Source: CAIZGX01 sp046048875 (lineage in GTDB: Bacteria > Bacteroidota > Bacteroidia > Flavobacteriales_D > Sanyastnellaceae). Taken from it: a DNA stretch of 64,000 nucleotides. Positions 36,066 to 43,325 of the stretch are shown piece after piece. The notes beneath the pieces were generated by a model that was given only the letters and a program-made list of their open reading frames with translations, did not search any database and had not been told where the DNA came from. Position numbers and translations under genes: made by a program. Location of the stretch: the NCBI GenBank assembly GCA_046048875.1, contig JBJOFG010000008.1, forward strand, positions 1-64,000, given 5' to 3'. How positions within the stretch are numbered: the first letter of the stretch is position 1; each line of letters begins with the position of its first letter.

Positions 36066-38369
36066 ATGCTTAAGAAAATTGCTTTTGTAGGTTGTGCACT
36101 TTTTGTTACAACCCATCTTTTCGGTCAAGAGAAGCAAGACACTACAGGTGTCCCAAGTTTTGTTCTTGAACCCATTAGTATTCGCGATGTATGGTCGGCG
36201 AATAAAACAGCCCCTTTCGCTGTGACGAATCTTCTTCCGAAGGATATTGAAAAAATTAATAATGGAGTGGATCTTCCATTCTTGTTGCGTTTTACACCAT
36301 CCTTGACTGTGACCTCCGACGCTGGAAATGGAATTGGATATACAGGTTTGTGGATTCGCGGAAGTGATCCAACGCGGGTCAATGTCTCCATTAACGGAGT
36401 TCCGTTGAACGATCCGGAAAGTCAGCAAGTGTTCTGGGTGAATACCCCCGATTTAGCTTCTTCAACTTCCAATATTCAAATACAACGTGGAGTAGGCACT
36501 TCTGCAAATGGGACTGGCTCGTTTGGTGGAAGCATTCACTTGGATACGGATACAGATTTAGAGCGAAATTTTGTTAGGTTCAATACAGGTGGAGGTTCAT
36601 TTGGAAGTAATAAATTTATGGTCGAAGTAGCGAGCAAAAGGAGTCCCAAATTCGAATACAATGCACGCGTGAGTAGCATTCAGTCGAACGGCTACATTGA
36701 TCGTGCAGAGACCCGATTGTTTTCTTATTTCACGAAAGGAAAATGGAAATTGTCTCAAGAAGAAAATCGCAAGAGTGATTTGACCATTTTTGCTTTTGGA
36801 GGAAGAGAAAATACCTATCAAGCTTGGAACGGAACTCCCTACGAAAAACTCTTTGGGACGGCATCGGATATTTTAAACTACGCCGGGAGAAATGGATTGT
36901 CGCAAATTGATACTGAAAATCTTTTGAATTCAGGAAGAACATACAATGCGTATTTGTACGAGAATGAAATTGACAACTACGAACAAGATCATGCGCAGGC
37001 ACATTATTGTTCATCGAAGAAAAAGAATGGGGTAACACATGAATTTCGCGCTTCAGCCCACTTTACACATGGTCAAGGCTACTTCGAACAATTCAAGACA
37101 AATCAAGATTTAGTGAATTACAACTTGCTTCCTGAAATTATAAATGGAGACACCATTACCACTGCAAATTTGGTTCGTAGACGTTGGCTGAACAATAATT
37201 TTTATGGCGTTACAGGTTCTTATGTTTTGAAGAGAAACAACTTCATAAGCACAACAGGCTTCGGTGCGAATCATTACAGCGGTCAGCATTATGGAAGGGT
37301 TATCGCAATGGGAGAGCCGTTGGTTTTTGATGTTGATCATGAGTATTATTACGGTCAGTCAGATAAGTACGACGCCAATGTTTTTTCAAAAATGGAGTGG
37401 GCGGTGGTTCCTAATAAAGTTATGGTTAATGCCGACTTGCAAGCGCGATTTATTTCCTACGTGACAATGGGAACCGATAACGACCAGCGCGTTTATGATG
37501 TGAATATGTCTACCCAGTTTTTCAATCCGAAAGTAGGTGTGCGTTATTTCTTGAACAAGTCTGTTTCGTTGTATGGTTCAGTGGCTCATTCGGGAAAGGA
37601 ACCGAATCGCAACGACTTTGTTGATGCTCCATTTGGAAGAACTCCGCAAAATGAATACATGACCGATTTTGAAGCGGGTTTTCATTTCGGGAACGATAAA
37701 TTATTTCAATTCGATGTGAATATGTACTCCATGAATTACAACAACCAGTTGGTGTTAACAGGTGCTGTAAACGATGTAGGTGCTCCTCTGAGGACCAATG
37801 TTGCAAAGTCCTACAGACGAGGTGTTGAGTTAAGTGCAGTGGCACTCTTCAATCAACAACGCTTGAAGGTGAATGGAAATATCACGTTGAGTGAAAATAA
37901 AATTATTGACTTCCAGGAGCGCATTTTTAATTACGATACATATGCTGAAGAAACAATCGAAAGAGGAAATACAAACATTGCTTTCAGCCCGAATATGATT
38001 GCGGGATTGTCTGCCGAGTACCAAGTTTTTCCGCACGGTTGGCGCATGACCATGAAGCCGGTTAGAAAGCAGTTGTATCTTTTGTTCAACGAAAAGTTTG
38101 TAGGTAAACAGCATCTCGACAATACAGGAAGTAACACTGCTGTAATTACTGCTTTTGCTGTCTCTGATTTCGGGATTCAATGGGATTCGAAATACGGTCC
38201 GAAGCCCTCTGTTAAAATTACGTTTTGGGTTAACAATGCCTTCAATCGTATGTACTCAAGCAATGGCTATGCGTTTTCTTACATCTATGGTGAAACCATA
38301 ACTGAACGTTTTTACTATCCGCAAGCGGGAAGAAACTTCATGTTGAATTTCGCCTTCGAAATCAATTAA
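36066..38369 (+). CDS. TonB-dependent receptor, probable thiamine (or thiamine pyrophosphate) importer
   Basis: A 767-residue outer-membrane receptor. It has a signal peptide (~1-20, ending FGQ), a plug domain (~45-160; LPFLLRFTPSLTVTSDAGNGIGYTGLWIRGSDPTRVNVSINGVPLNDP), and a large barrel ending in aromatic RNFMLNFAFEIN. There is no carboxypeptidase regulatory domain. The TPP riboswitch upstream is the main reason to assign thiamine uptake; related TPP-controlled receptors are known in Bacteroidota. No PnuT or kinase gene follows, because the next gene is convergent and overlaps by 4 bases. Energy comes from TonB-ExbBD, which are not here. Confidence 0.9.
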   Translation: MLKKIAFVGCALFVTTHLFGQEKQDTTGVPSFVLEPISIRDVWSANKTAPFAVTNLLPKDIEKINNGVDLPFLLRFTPSLTVTSDAGNGIGYTGLWIRGSDPTRVNVSINGVPLNDPESQQVFWVNTPDLASSTSNIQIQRGVGTSANGTGSFGGSIHLDTDTDLERNFVRFNTGGGSFGSNKFMVEVASKRSPKFEYNARVSSIQSNGYIDRAETRLFSYFTKGKWKLSQEENRKSDLTIFAFGGRENTYQAWNGTPYEKLFGTASDILNYAGRNGLSQIDTENLLNSGRTYNAYLYENEIDNYEQDHAQAHYCSSKKKNGVTHEFRASAHFTHGQGYFEQFKTNQDLVNYNLLPEIINGDTITTANLVRRRWLNNNFYGVTGSYVLKRNNFISTTGFGANHYSGQHYGRVIAMGEPLVFDVDHEYYYGQSDKYDANVFSKMEWAVVPNKVMVNADLQARFISYVTMGTDNDQRVYDVNMSTQFFNPKVGVRYFLNKSVSLYGSVAHSGKEPNRNDFVDAPFGRTPQNEYMTDFEAGFHFGNDKLFQFDVNMYSMNYNNQLVLTGAVNDVGAPLRTNVAKSYRRGVELSAVALFNQQRLKVNGNITLSENKIIDFQERIFNYDTYAEETIERGNTNIAFSPNMIAGLSAEYQVFPHGWRMTMKPVRKQLYLLFNEKFVGKQHLDNTGSNTAVITAFAVSDFGIQWDSKYGPKPSVKITFWVNNAFNRMYSSNGYAFSYIYGETITERFYYPQAGRNFMLNFAFEIN

Positions 38370-38860
38370 CGAATCGTAACAGAAGCGTTTTTTCCGTTCA
38401 TGCTAACGGTGACATGTTCTTTCAGGGTAGTTGATAGTTTCAATCCGACGAAATCGGCTTTAATTGGAAAGCGTCGGTGTTTTCTTTCCACCAAAACCGC
38501 TGTGGTTAATCGATGAATTTCTTTGGTAACCAAGAATGCTGCTGCATGCATGAGGGTTTGTCCTGAATTGAATACATCGTCAACAAGAACAACACATTTG
38601 TTTTTTAATGAAAGTGTAGATGAAAGTTGAACATTTCCAATCGGATTTTCTTTTGAAAGCTGAATGCTGCTGATTTCACAGGGTATTGTGACAATTTCTT
38701 TCACCAATTCGAACAAACGTTTGGCAACAGCCGCCCCATTTTCTTCAATACCAATAAAAACGATGTTCTTCTCTTCGTAATGACGTTCGGCAATTTCATA
38801 GGCCATACGCGTGAGCTTTTGCTCAATGGCTTCGGCGTTCAGTAGTTCGGAATTCTGCAT
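38366..38860 (-). CDS. Phosphoribosyltransferase family protein
   Basis: A 164-residue protein (ATG 38860; MQNSELLNAEAIEQ). The type I PRTase PRPP-binding motif VVLVDDVFNSGQTL is clear, and the N-terminal helix and the IGIEENGAAVAKRLFEL loop follow the PyrR/hypoxanthine PRTase group. The substrate is not fixed. A perfect TAATTTTG element ends three bases before the ATG, so the mRNA is probably leaderless. The longer TTG start would be inside the promoter motif. Confidence 0.87.
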   Translation of the reverse strand: MQNSELLNAEAIEQKLTRMAYEIAERHYEEKNIVFIGIEENGAAVAKRLFELVKEIVTIPCEISSIQLSKENPIGNVQLSSTLSLKNKCVVLVDDVFNSGQTLMHAAAFLVTKEIHRLTTAVLVERKHRRFPIKADFVGLKLSTTLKEHVTVSMNGKNASVTIR

Positions 38861-38863
38861 GCC

Positions 38864-38871
38864 CAAAATTA
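38864..38871 (-). promoter_or_regulatory. -7 promoter element (TAATTTTG), PRTase gene
   Basis: A perfect TAnnTTTG on the minus strand, ending three bases before the ATG. Confidence 0.6.
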
Positions 38872-38946
38872 CACTTTTTTAGGTTGAATTGAATCGATTC
38901 TAATTTTAGTGGAATAGTTTGGATACATTCGTAAAAAAAAACGAAT

Positions 38947-39888
38947 ATGCCACTTTACATTCTTTTAGCCATACTTGCTTTGCTTATTTTTTCTGGATTG
39001 AAAACGGTTCAACAAGGAAACGTCGCCGTTGTTACTGTTTTTGGAAAATACCGACGTGTTATTCGTCCGGGATTGAACTTGTTGATTCCATTTATTGAGA
39101 ATATTTTCAAACGTATTTCGACACAGAATCGTTCTGTTGAATTAGAGTTTCAGGCAGTTACCATTGACCAAGCAAATGTTTATTTCAAAAGCATGTTGTT
39201 GTTTTCGGTTCAGAATGAAGAGGAAGAAACCATTAAAAAAGTAGCCTTCAAGTTCATCGACGAAAAGAGTTTAATGCAAGCACTCATTCGCACCATCGAA
39301 GGAAATATTCGAGCGTTTGTGGCTACTAAAAAACAATCGGAAGTTTTGTCTCTTCGAAATGAAATAGTTGATCATGTCAAAGAGCAGATCGATAATGTCA
39401 TTGAAGAGTGGGGATATCATTTGCACGATTTGCAGATTAATGACATTACGTTTGACGAAGCAGTTATGCGTTCGATGAGCCAGGTTGTAGCTTCAAGCAA
39501 CTTAAAAGCGGCTGCAGAGAATGAGGGTCAGGCTTTATTAATTACGAAAACCAATGCGGCTGAAGCGGATGGAAACGCCATAAAGATTGCCGCCCAAGCG
39601 GAAAGAGAAGCTGCGCAGTTAAGAGGTCAAGGAGTTGCCTTGTTTAGAGAGGAGGTTGCTAAGGGAATGCAAAATGCTGCGCGTGAGATGCAACAGGCGA
39701 ATTTGGATACTTCGATGATTATGTTTTCCATGTGGACAGAAGCTATTAAAAACTTCGCAGAATACGGTAAAGGAAATGTCCTTTTTTTAGACGGATCTCC
39801 TGATGGAATGCAAAAAGTGATGAAACAGATGATGGGTATGGATACACTATTGGATAATTCCAAGCGCGAATCAGGCGAGAAGAAATAG
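38947..39888 (+). CDS. SPFH/band 7 (stomatin-like) membrane protein
   Basis: A 313-residue protein. The N-terminal TM (MPLYILLAILALLIFSGLK) is followed by a band 7 domain (~20-190; VAVVTVFGKYRRVIRPGLNLLIPFIE, LRNEIVDHVKEQID) and an Ala/Glu-rich coiled-coil tail (EADGNAIKIAAQAEREAAQL). Family members form rings in membrane microdomains. No NfeD gene is adjacent. It overlaps the convergent 121-residue protein by 18 bases. Confidence 0.9.
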   Translation: MPLYILLAILALLIFSGLKTVQQGNVAVVTVFGKYRRVIRPGLNLLIPFIENIFKRISTQNRSVELEFQAVTIDQANVYFKSMLLFSVQNEEEETIKKVAFKFIDEKSLMQALIRTIEGNIRAFVATKKQSEVLSLRNEIVDHVKEQIDNVIEEWGYHLHDLQINDITFDEAVMRSMSQVVASSNLKAAAENEGQALLITKTNAAEADGNAIKIAAQAEREAAQLRGQGVALFREEVAKGMQNAAREMQQANLDTSMIMFSMWTEAIKNFAEYGKGNVLFLDGSPDGMQKVMKQMMGMDTLLDNSKRESGEKK

Positions 39889-40236
39889 TGTAAAGAAAAC
39901 AATGCCAATTAGACCGAATAGTATGACCAGAATCTTTTGAGTTTGAGCAGTTCTTCGCTCTAAGATGATTTGGTTCAGAGAATTTTGTAGGCCCTCGGTT
40001 GATGAATTCTTTTCCTTAAGTTTTTGAATACAAATGTTTAAAAGGCTCTCGTCTTTAGAAATAACAGCTTTGCCAGCCAATAGTCGATAATGTCGCACGC
40101 TGATTTCGTTTAAAAGATTTTCAAATTCCTCTTTTTCTTCCGGCAGCAATGAGTCGTTACAGTTTTGAATTGCTTTTTCAGCTCGATATAGATTACCCTC
40201 TTCCAACCAATGTTTTATCTCCTGTACCCGATTCAT
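39871..40236 (-). CDS. Small protein with C-terminal TM (tail-anchored-like)
   Basis: A 121-residue protein. The helical N-terminal region (MNRVQEIKHWLEEGNLYRAEKAIQN) is TPR-like. A single TM at ~103-121 (KILVILFGLIGIVFFTLFLLA) ends the protein, so it is probably held in the inner membrane with the soluble part in the cytoplasm. I do not recognise a family. It faces the SPFH gene tail-to-tail. TAGTTTTTG ends two bases before the ATG at 40236. Confidence 0.72.
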   Translation of the reverse strand: MNRVQEIKHWLEEGNLYRAEKAIQNCNDSLLPEEKEEFENLLNEISVRHYRLLAGKAVISKDESLLNICIQKLKEKNSSTEGLQNSLNQIILERRTAQTQKILVILFGLIGIVFFTLFLLA

Positions 40237-40331
40237 TGCAAAAACTAATTTTTACAAATGAATAATTGTAGAGAAGCGAATACTATAAAATTCGTGTGAA
40301 TTGGGTGTTGTTATGGTTTTTCACCTATTTT

Positions 40332-40357
40332 ACTGCTTTAAAGTATTGTAAAGCAGT
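40332..40357. repeat. 9-bp perfect inverted repeat in the gap between two minus-strand genes
   Basis: ACTGCTTTA (40332-40340) and TAAAGCAGT (40349-40357) with an 8-base loop. There is no T-run, so it is not a clear terminator. It lies downstream of the propeller-TM gene and upstream of the tail-anchored gene. Confidence 0.45.
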
Positions 40358-40392
40358 GGTTTGCGCGACATCGAGAGCAAAGACCTCTTCAC

Positions 40393-41778
40393 CTATTTTT
40401 CCCCGTCTGGATGAACTGTATCAGTTTTCTGTTTAAGTTTCGTATTCATTTTATAGACGAACATGCGCTTGTCTGTTTCTTGTCTTTCTCTGTTGAAGGC
40501 GTCTTCCTTGAATCCAATGGAGTTAAAGAAGACATTCATTCGTTTGATCCATTCTGCACGTTGCTTCTTTTGATTCTCGGGTTGTTTGTTTTCAAGTCCT
40601 AACCATTCATTCAAATCTATTGTTGACGCGTCTTGCTCTGATAACTTGCGAACAACGAAATAGTCATTCGCTTCTATCGGATACATGGCTCCTTCGAATA
40701 CAATCGTATTTAGTATCGACAAGTCAAGAGTTAAAGGTGTAATATGAGGTCTCTCATCGACAGCAGGATTTTGGAAAGTTTTTTTCTTTTGAAACAAATA
40801 ATACAAGAGTATACCACCTACGGTTAATCCAAAAATGGCGAAAATTGAAGGGTATTTCATAAACACTGAAGGTGTTTCAGTATATAGAAGATTTGAAGTT
40901 TCAACGGGGTTTTCTAAAGCCTGCTCCCAAGAAATAGAATCAATATTAATTAACGAGTCATTGGCGAGTATTTTTAAGCCGAATGCATCGGAATAAACTT
41001 GTTGGTTTGAAGGTAATTCACGAAAGAAATGAAATAATCTTGGGTTGTTCTTAGAGTCAAAAACGTTGTACTGTAGTGTTTCGAAATTGAAGAATAGTGC
41101 AGTTGAGTCGTTGCTGATTGGAAGTATGAAACAACCGGTGTTGTTGGCCAGTGAATTTTGACGGAAGTGCAGGTGATACTTATCGCGGAGCACGTCATTC
41201 AACTTCCCCAGATTTTCCCATTCCATTTTTAGTAAATCTATTCGATAAAGACTGTCGAGAAAGGTTCTGTCTTCGCTCATTGACTGATTGTAAACATAAT
41301 TTCCGAAAGAATACAAGGCGTTTTCTTTTCTTTTGAAAAAGGCGAGGTTTCCACTGAAGGGTAAATCGCGATTACTTGGCTTTATTTGCCAATCTCCGAG
41401 ATGTTCATGGAAGTATACAAACATCCCGTGATTCCTCCAAAAACCATAGCCGCCGTACTTCATCAGCGTTCCGTTACAATCGAATAAAAAAGCGCCGTAG
41501 TGATAACCCTCAAGTCTGGTTTTGTCAATTCGATTCCATCTGCCGTTTTCTGGAGTGAAAACTTGACCATCACCATTTCCAATTGCGTACCATTTACCGC
41601 GCGAAAGAATAAGTTGGTAATTCGCATGCGGTTTAGCCTGTTTAATGGAATCTAATGGAAGGAAATTCGTAAGTTGTCGTTCCGGTTTGATTTTGTTTAA
41701 AGCTGTAGGAACAATCTCCTGACCACTTGAAATCAAGCAAGTAAAACTTAACCAGAGTAAAAAAATTGTGCCTTTCAT
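40393..41778 (-). CDS. Propeller-like extracytoplasmic domain, TM and cytoplasmic tail protein
   Basis: A 461-residue protein with a signal peptide (1-~19, ending SSGQ). The region ~55-270 has repeated short blocks with Tyr/Gly-W strands (YQLILSRGKWYAIGNGDG, HYGAFLFDCNGTLMKYGGYGF, LYSFGNYVYNQ) resembling Kelch/beta-propeller blades. A TM is near residues 308-328 (FAIFGLTVGGILLYYLF). A ~130-residue cytoplasmic domain follows, with EANDYFVVRKL and EWIKRMNVFFNSIGF. The layout is like a sensor or receptor. I do not recognise a named family. Confidence 0.72.
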   Translation of the reverse strand: MKGTIFLLWLSFTCLISSGQEIVPTALNKIKPERQLTNFLPLDSIKQAKPHANYQLILSRGKWYAIGNGDGQVFTPENGRWNRIDKTRLEGYHYGAFLFDCNGTLMKYGGYGFWRNHGMFVYFHEHLGDWQIKPSNRDLPFSGNLAFFKRKENALYSFGNYVYNQSMSEDRTFLDSLYRIDLLKMEWENLGKLNDVLRDKYHLHFRQNSLANNTGCFILPISNDSTALFFNFETLQYNVFDSKNNPRLFHFFRELPSNQQVYSDAFGLKILANDSLINIDSISWEQALENPVETSNLLYTETPSVFMKYPSIFAIFGLTVGGILLYYLFQKKKTFQNPAVDERPHITPLTLDLSILNTIVFEGAMYPIEANDYFVVRKLSEQDASTIDLNEWLGLENKQPENQKKQRAEWIKRMNVFFNSIGFKEDAFNRERQETDKRMFVYKMNTKLKQKTDTVHPDGEK

Positions 41779-41795
41779 TTCCTAATAGCAAAGGT

Positions 41796-41803
41796 CAAAT
41801 ATA
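41796..41803 (-). promoter_or_regulatory. -7 promoter element (TATATTTG) for the propeller-TM gene
   Basis: A perfect TAnnTTTG on the minus strand, 17 bases before the ATG at 41778. Confidence 0.55.
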
Positions 41804-41851
41804 ATTGACGCTGAAAGTAAATGCAGGAATGTTAAAAAATATAAGACTTGT

Positions 41852-42898
41852 TTATTTCTTTTTCGATTGTAGAAGCAGTATTCCACTTATTGCAAACAAA
41901 AGGATAGAAAACAAGAGGTGCAGGGGTTGCAAGACAATGGGTAGACCGAGGTATGCCAAACCCATTCCGAAAAGAATTTCTGATCCTATTATGAAAAATA
42001 AAAATTGAAACTTTCGGGGCTTGATTTCAAGTCTACTGTATTGCAAATACATCATTGTTGAAAGAATGACAATCAAGATTGAGAAACTGCGGTGAATCTT
42101 GAATCCGACAGGTAAATTTTCAATCAGAATATTTCTTCCAATACCATTTTCCAAAAGCATATCAACCGACTCTCTTACCTGCGTTCCCAGGAGCAATTGA
42201 ACAAGATGGATAAGGAAGAAAAAAGAGAGCGTTTTGCGGAGGGTGCTTGGAAGAATAATATTCGGAAGGTCAGAAGTTCTACGAATAAGGAAGAGCAAGC
42301 TCAGTAGAATTCCGAGCGAACCAACCATATGCAGGGTTATGGTGGAAGTATTGAGGTTTTTGTCTACCACCATTTTGCCCAACCATGCCTCGAAGAGTAT
42401 CATGATAATTGCGAGAATGGAATACACCACTGGCCAAATGTCTTTTGATTTTCTGTAGTAAATCAACGCCAAGAAGGACATAACTAAAATAGGCAATCCA
42501 AGGAGTGCGGTGAGCAATCGGTTGATGTATTCAGTCCACGTGTGAAACGCATTGAATTCGGCGTATTGATGTTTTGGGTAAACTTTCAATGCGGCAGCTT
42601 CTCCAAAATTGTTTTTCCAAAAATCTGATGTGTACTGAAATTCACTTTCTGCAATCCAAAGCGTATCATGGTGTATGACCATCTGTCCTTTTGAATATGT
42701 TCTTCCTTCTTCCAACTGAACCGTTGAGAGATCAGTAGGAGGGATGTAATAGCCAAAGCACTTCGGCCAATCGGGACACCCCATTCCGCTTCCGGTGATA
42801 CGAACAAAACTGCCTGCTAAAATGATTAAAAACATGCAAGCGAGAGCAACATACCCCGCAATGTTCAGTCTTTTTTTTGTTTGTTGAAGGGTGGACAT
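41852..42898 (-). CDS. COX15/CtaA family heme A synthase
   Basis: A 348-residue, eight-TM protein. The N-terminal RITGSGMGCPDWPKCFG segment, FHTWTEYINRLL and NTSTITLHMVGSL are characteristic of COX15/CtaA. The enzyme hydroxylates heme O at C8 to make heme A for cytochrome c oxidase. It shares one base with the end of the HMA lipoprotein gene (ATG and TAA overlap), implying coupled expression. Confidence 0.94.
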   Translation of the reverse strand: MSTLQQTKKRLNIAGYVALACMFLIILAGSFVRITGSGMGCPDWPKCFGYYIPPTDLSTVQLEEGRTYSKGQMVIHHDTLWIAESEFQYTSDFWKNNFGEAAALKVYPKHQYAEFNAFHTWTEYINRLLTALLGLPILVMSFLALIYYRKSKDIWPVVYSILAIIMILFEAWLGKMVVDKNLNTSTITLHMVGSLGILLSLLFLIRRTSDLPNIILPSTLRKTLSFFFLIHLVQLLLGTQVRESVDMLLENGIGRNILIENLPVGFKIHRSFSILIVILSTMMYLQYSRLEIKPRKFQFLFFIIGSEILFGMGLAYLGLPIVLQPLHLLFSILLFAISGILLLQSKKK

Positions 42899-43275
42899 TA
42901 TGAAGCTTTGTGCGAAATTATCTCAGCTTTCACAACGTGGTATTGACCGTCGGCAATTGTATTCACGATATTCGTCATTTCTGTTTCTTTAACCACAGTT
43001 GGGTCGAATTCAACTTTCACAATATTTACATCTCTGTCTTCAACGAAGTCCAAAGAGGTAGTTACCACTCCTTTTAAATTCTGAAGTTCTTTTTGAATTT
43101 TGCCACCACAGCCGTGGGCACACGTCATTCCACTTATGGAAAGTACAGCTTCAGTTTTGTTAGTTCCATCAACAACTGTATTGGTTGTCGCTGCTGGTGT
43201 TGCTTCAGCATTCGGCGTAGCATTTCCGCACGCGAAGAGTGTTACAGCAAGAAATAAATAGAGTAGATTTTTCAT
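42898..43275 (-). CDS. Lipoprotein with heavy-metal-associated (HMA) domain
   Basis: A 125-residue protein with a lipoprotein signal (FLAVTLFAC, Cys16) and a Thr/Ala-rich linker. The HMA domain (~42-125) carries GMTCAHGC, the Cys-x3-Cys variant of CXXC often seen in Bacteroidota. Cu+ or Cu2+ is the most likely ligand. The one-base overlap with heme A synthase suggests a role in supplying copper to, or protecting, cytochrome oxidase. A separate acn terminator lies upstream. Confidence 0.85.
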   Translation of the reverse strand: MKNLLYLFLAVTLFACGNATPNAEATPAATTNTVVDGTNKTEAVLSISGMTCAHGCGGKIQKELQNLKGVVTTSLDFVEDRDVNIVKVEFDPTVVKETEMTNIVNTIADGQYHVVKAEIISHKAS

Positions 43276-43286
43276 AATGCGAAGAT

Positions 43287-43314
43287 TAAAAAAAAGGACT
43301 TTAACAAGTCCTTT
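43287..43314 (-). terminator. Terminator after aconitase
   Basis: Stem AAAGGACTT / AAGTCCTTT (43293-43301, 43306-43314) with loop TAAC, followed on the minus strand by a long T-run. Confidence 0.85.
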
Positions 43315-43325
43315 TCTTTTTACTA

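Noticed and set aside
35976..36428. Open frame on the minus strand opposite the riboswitch and receptor start
   Set aside because: It is a shadow of the receptor gene and has no family-like composition.
40321..40399. 11-base direct repeat TCACCTATTTT at 40321 and 40389
   Set aside because: Short and low in complexity; the second copy includes the end of a gene, and there is no mobile element between the copies.
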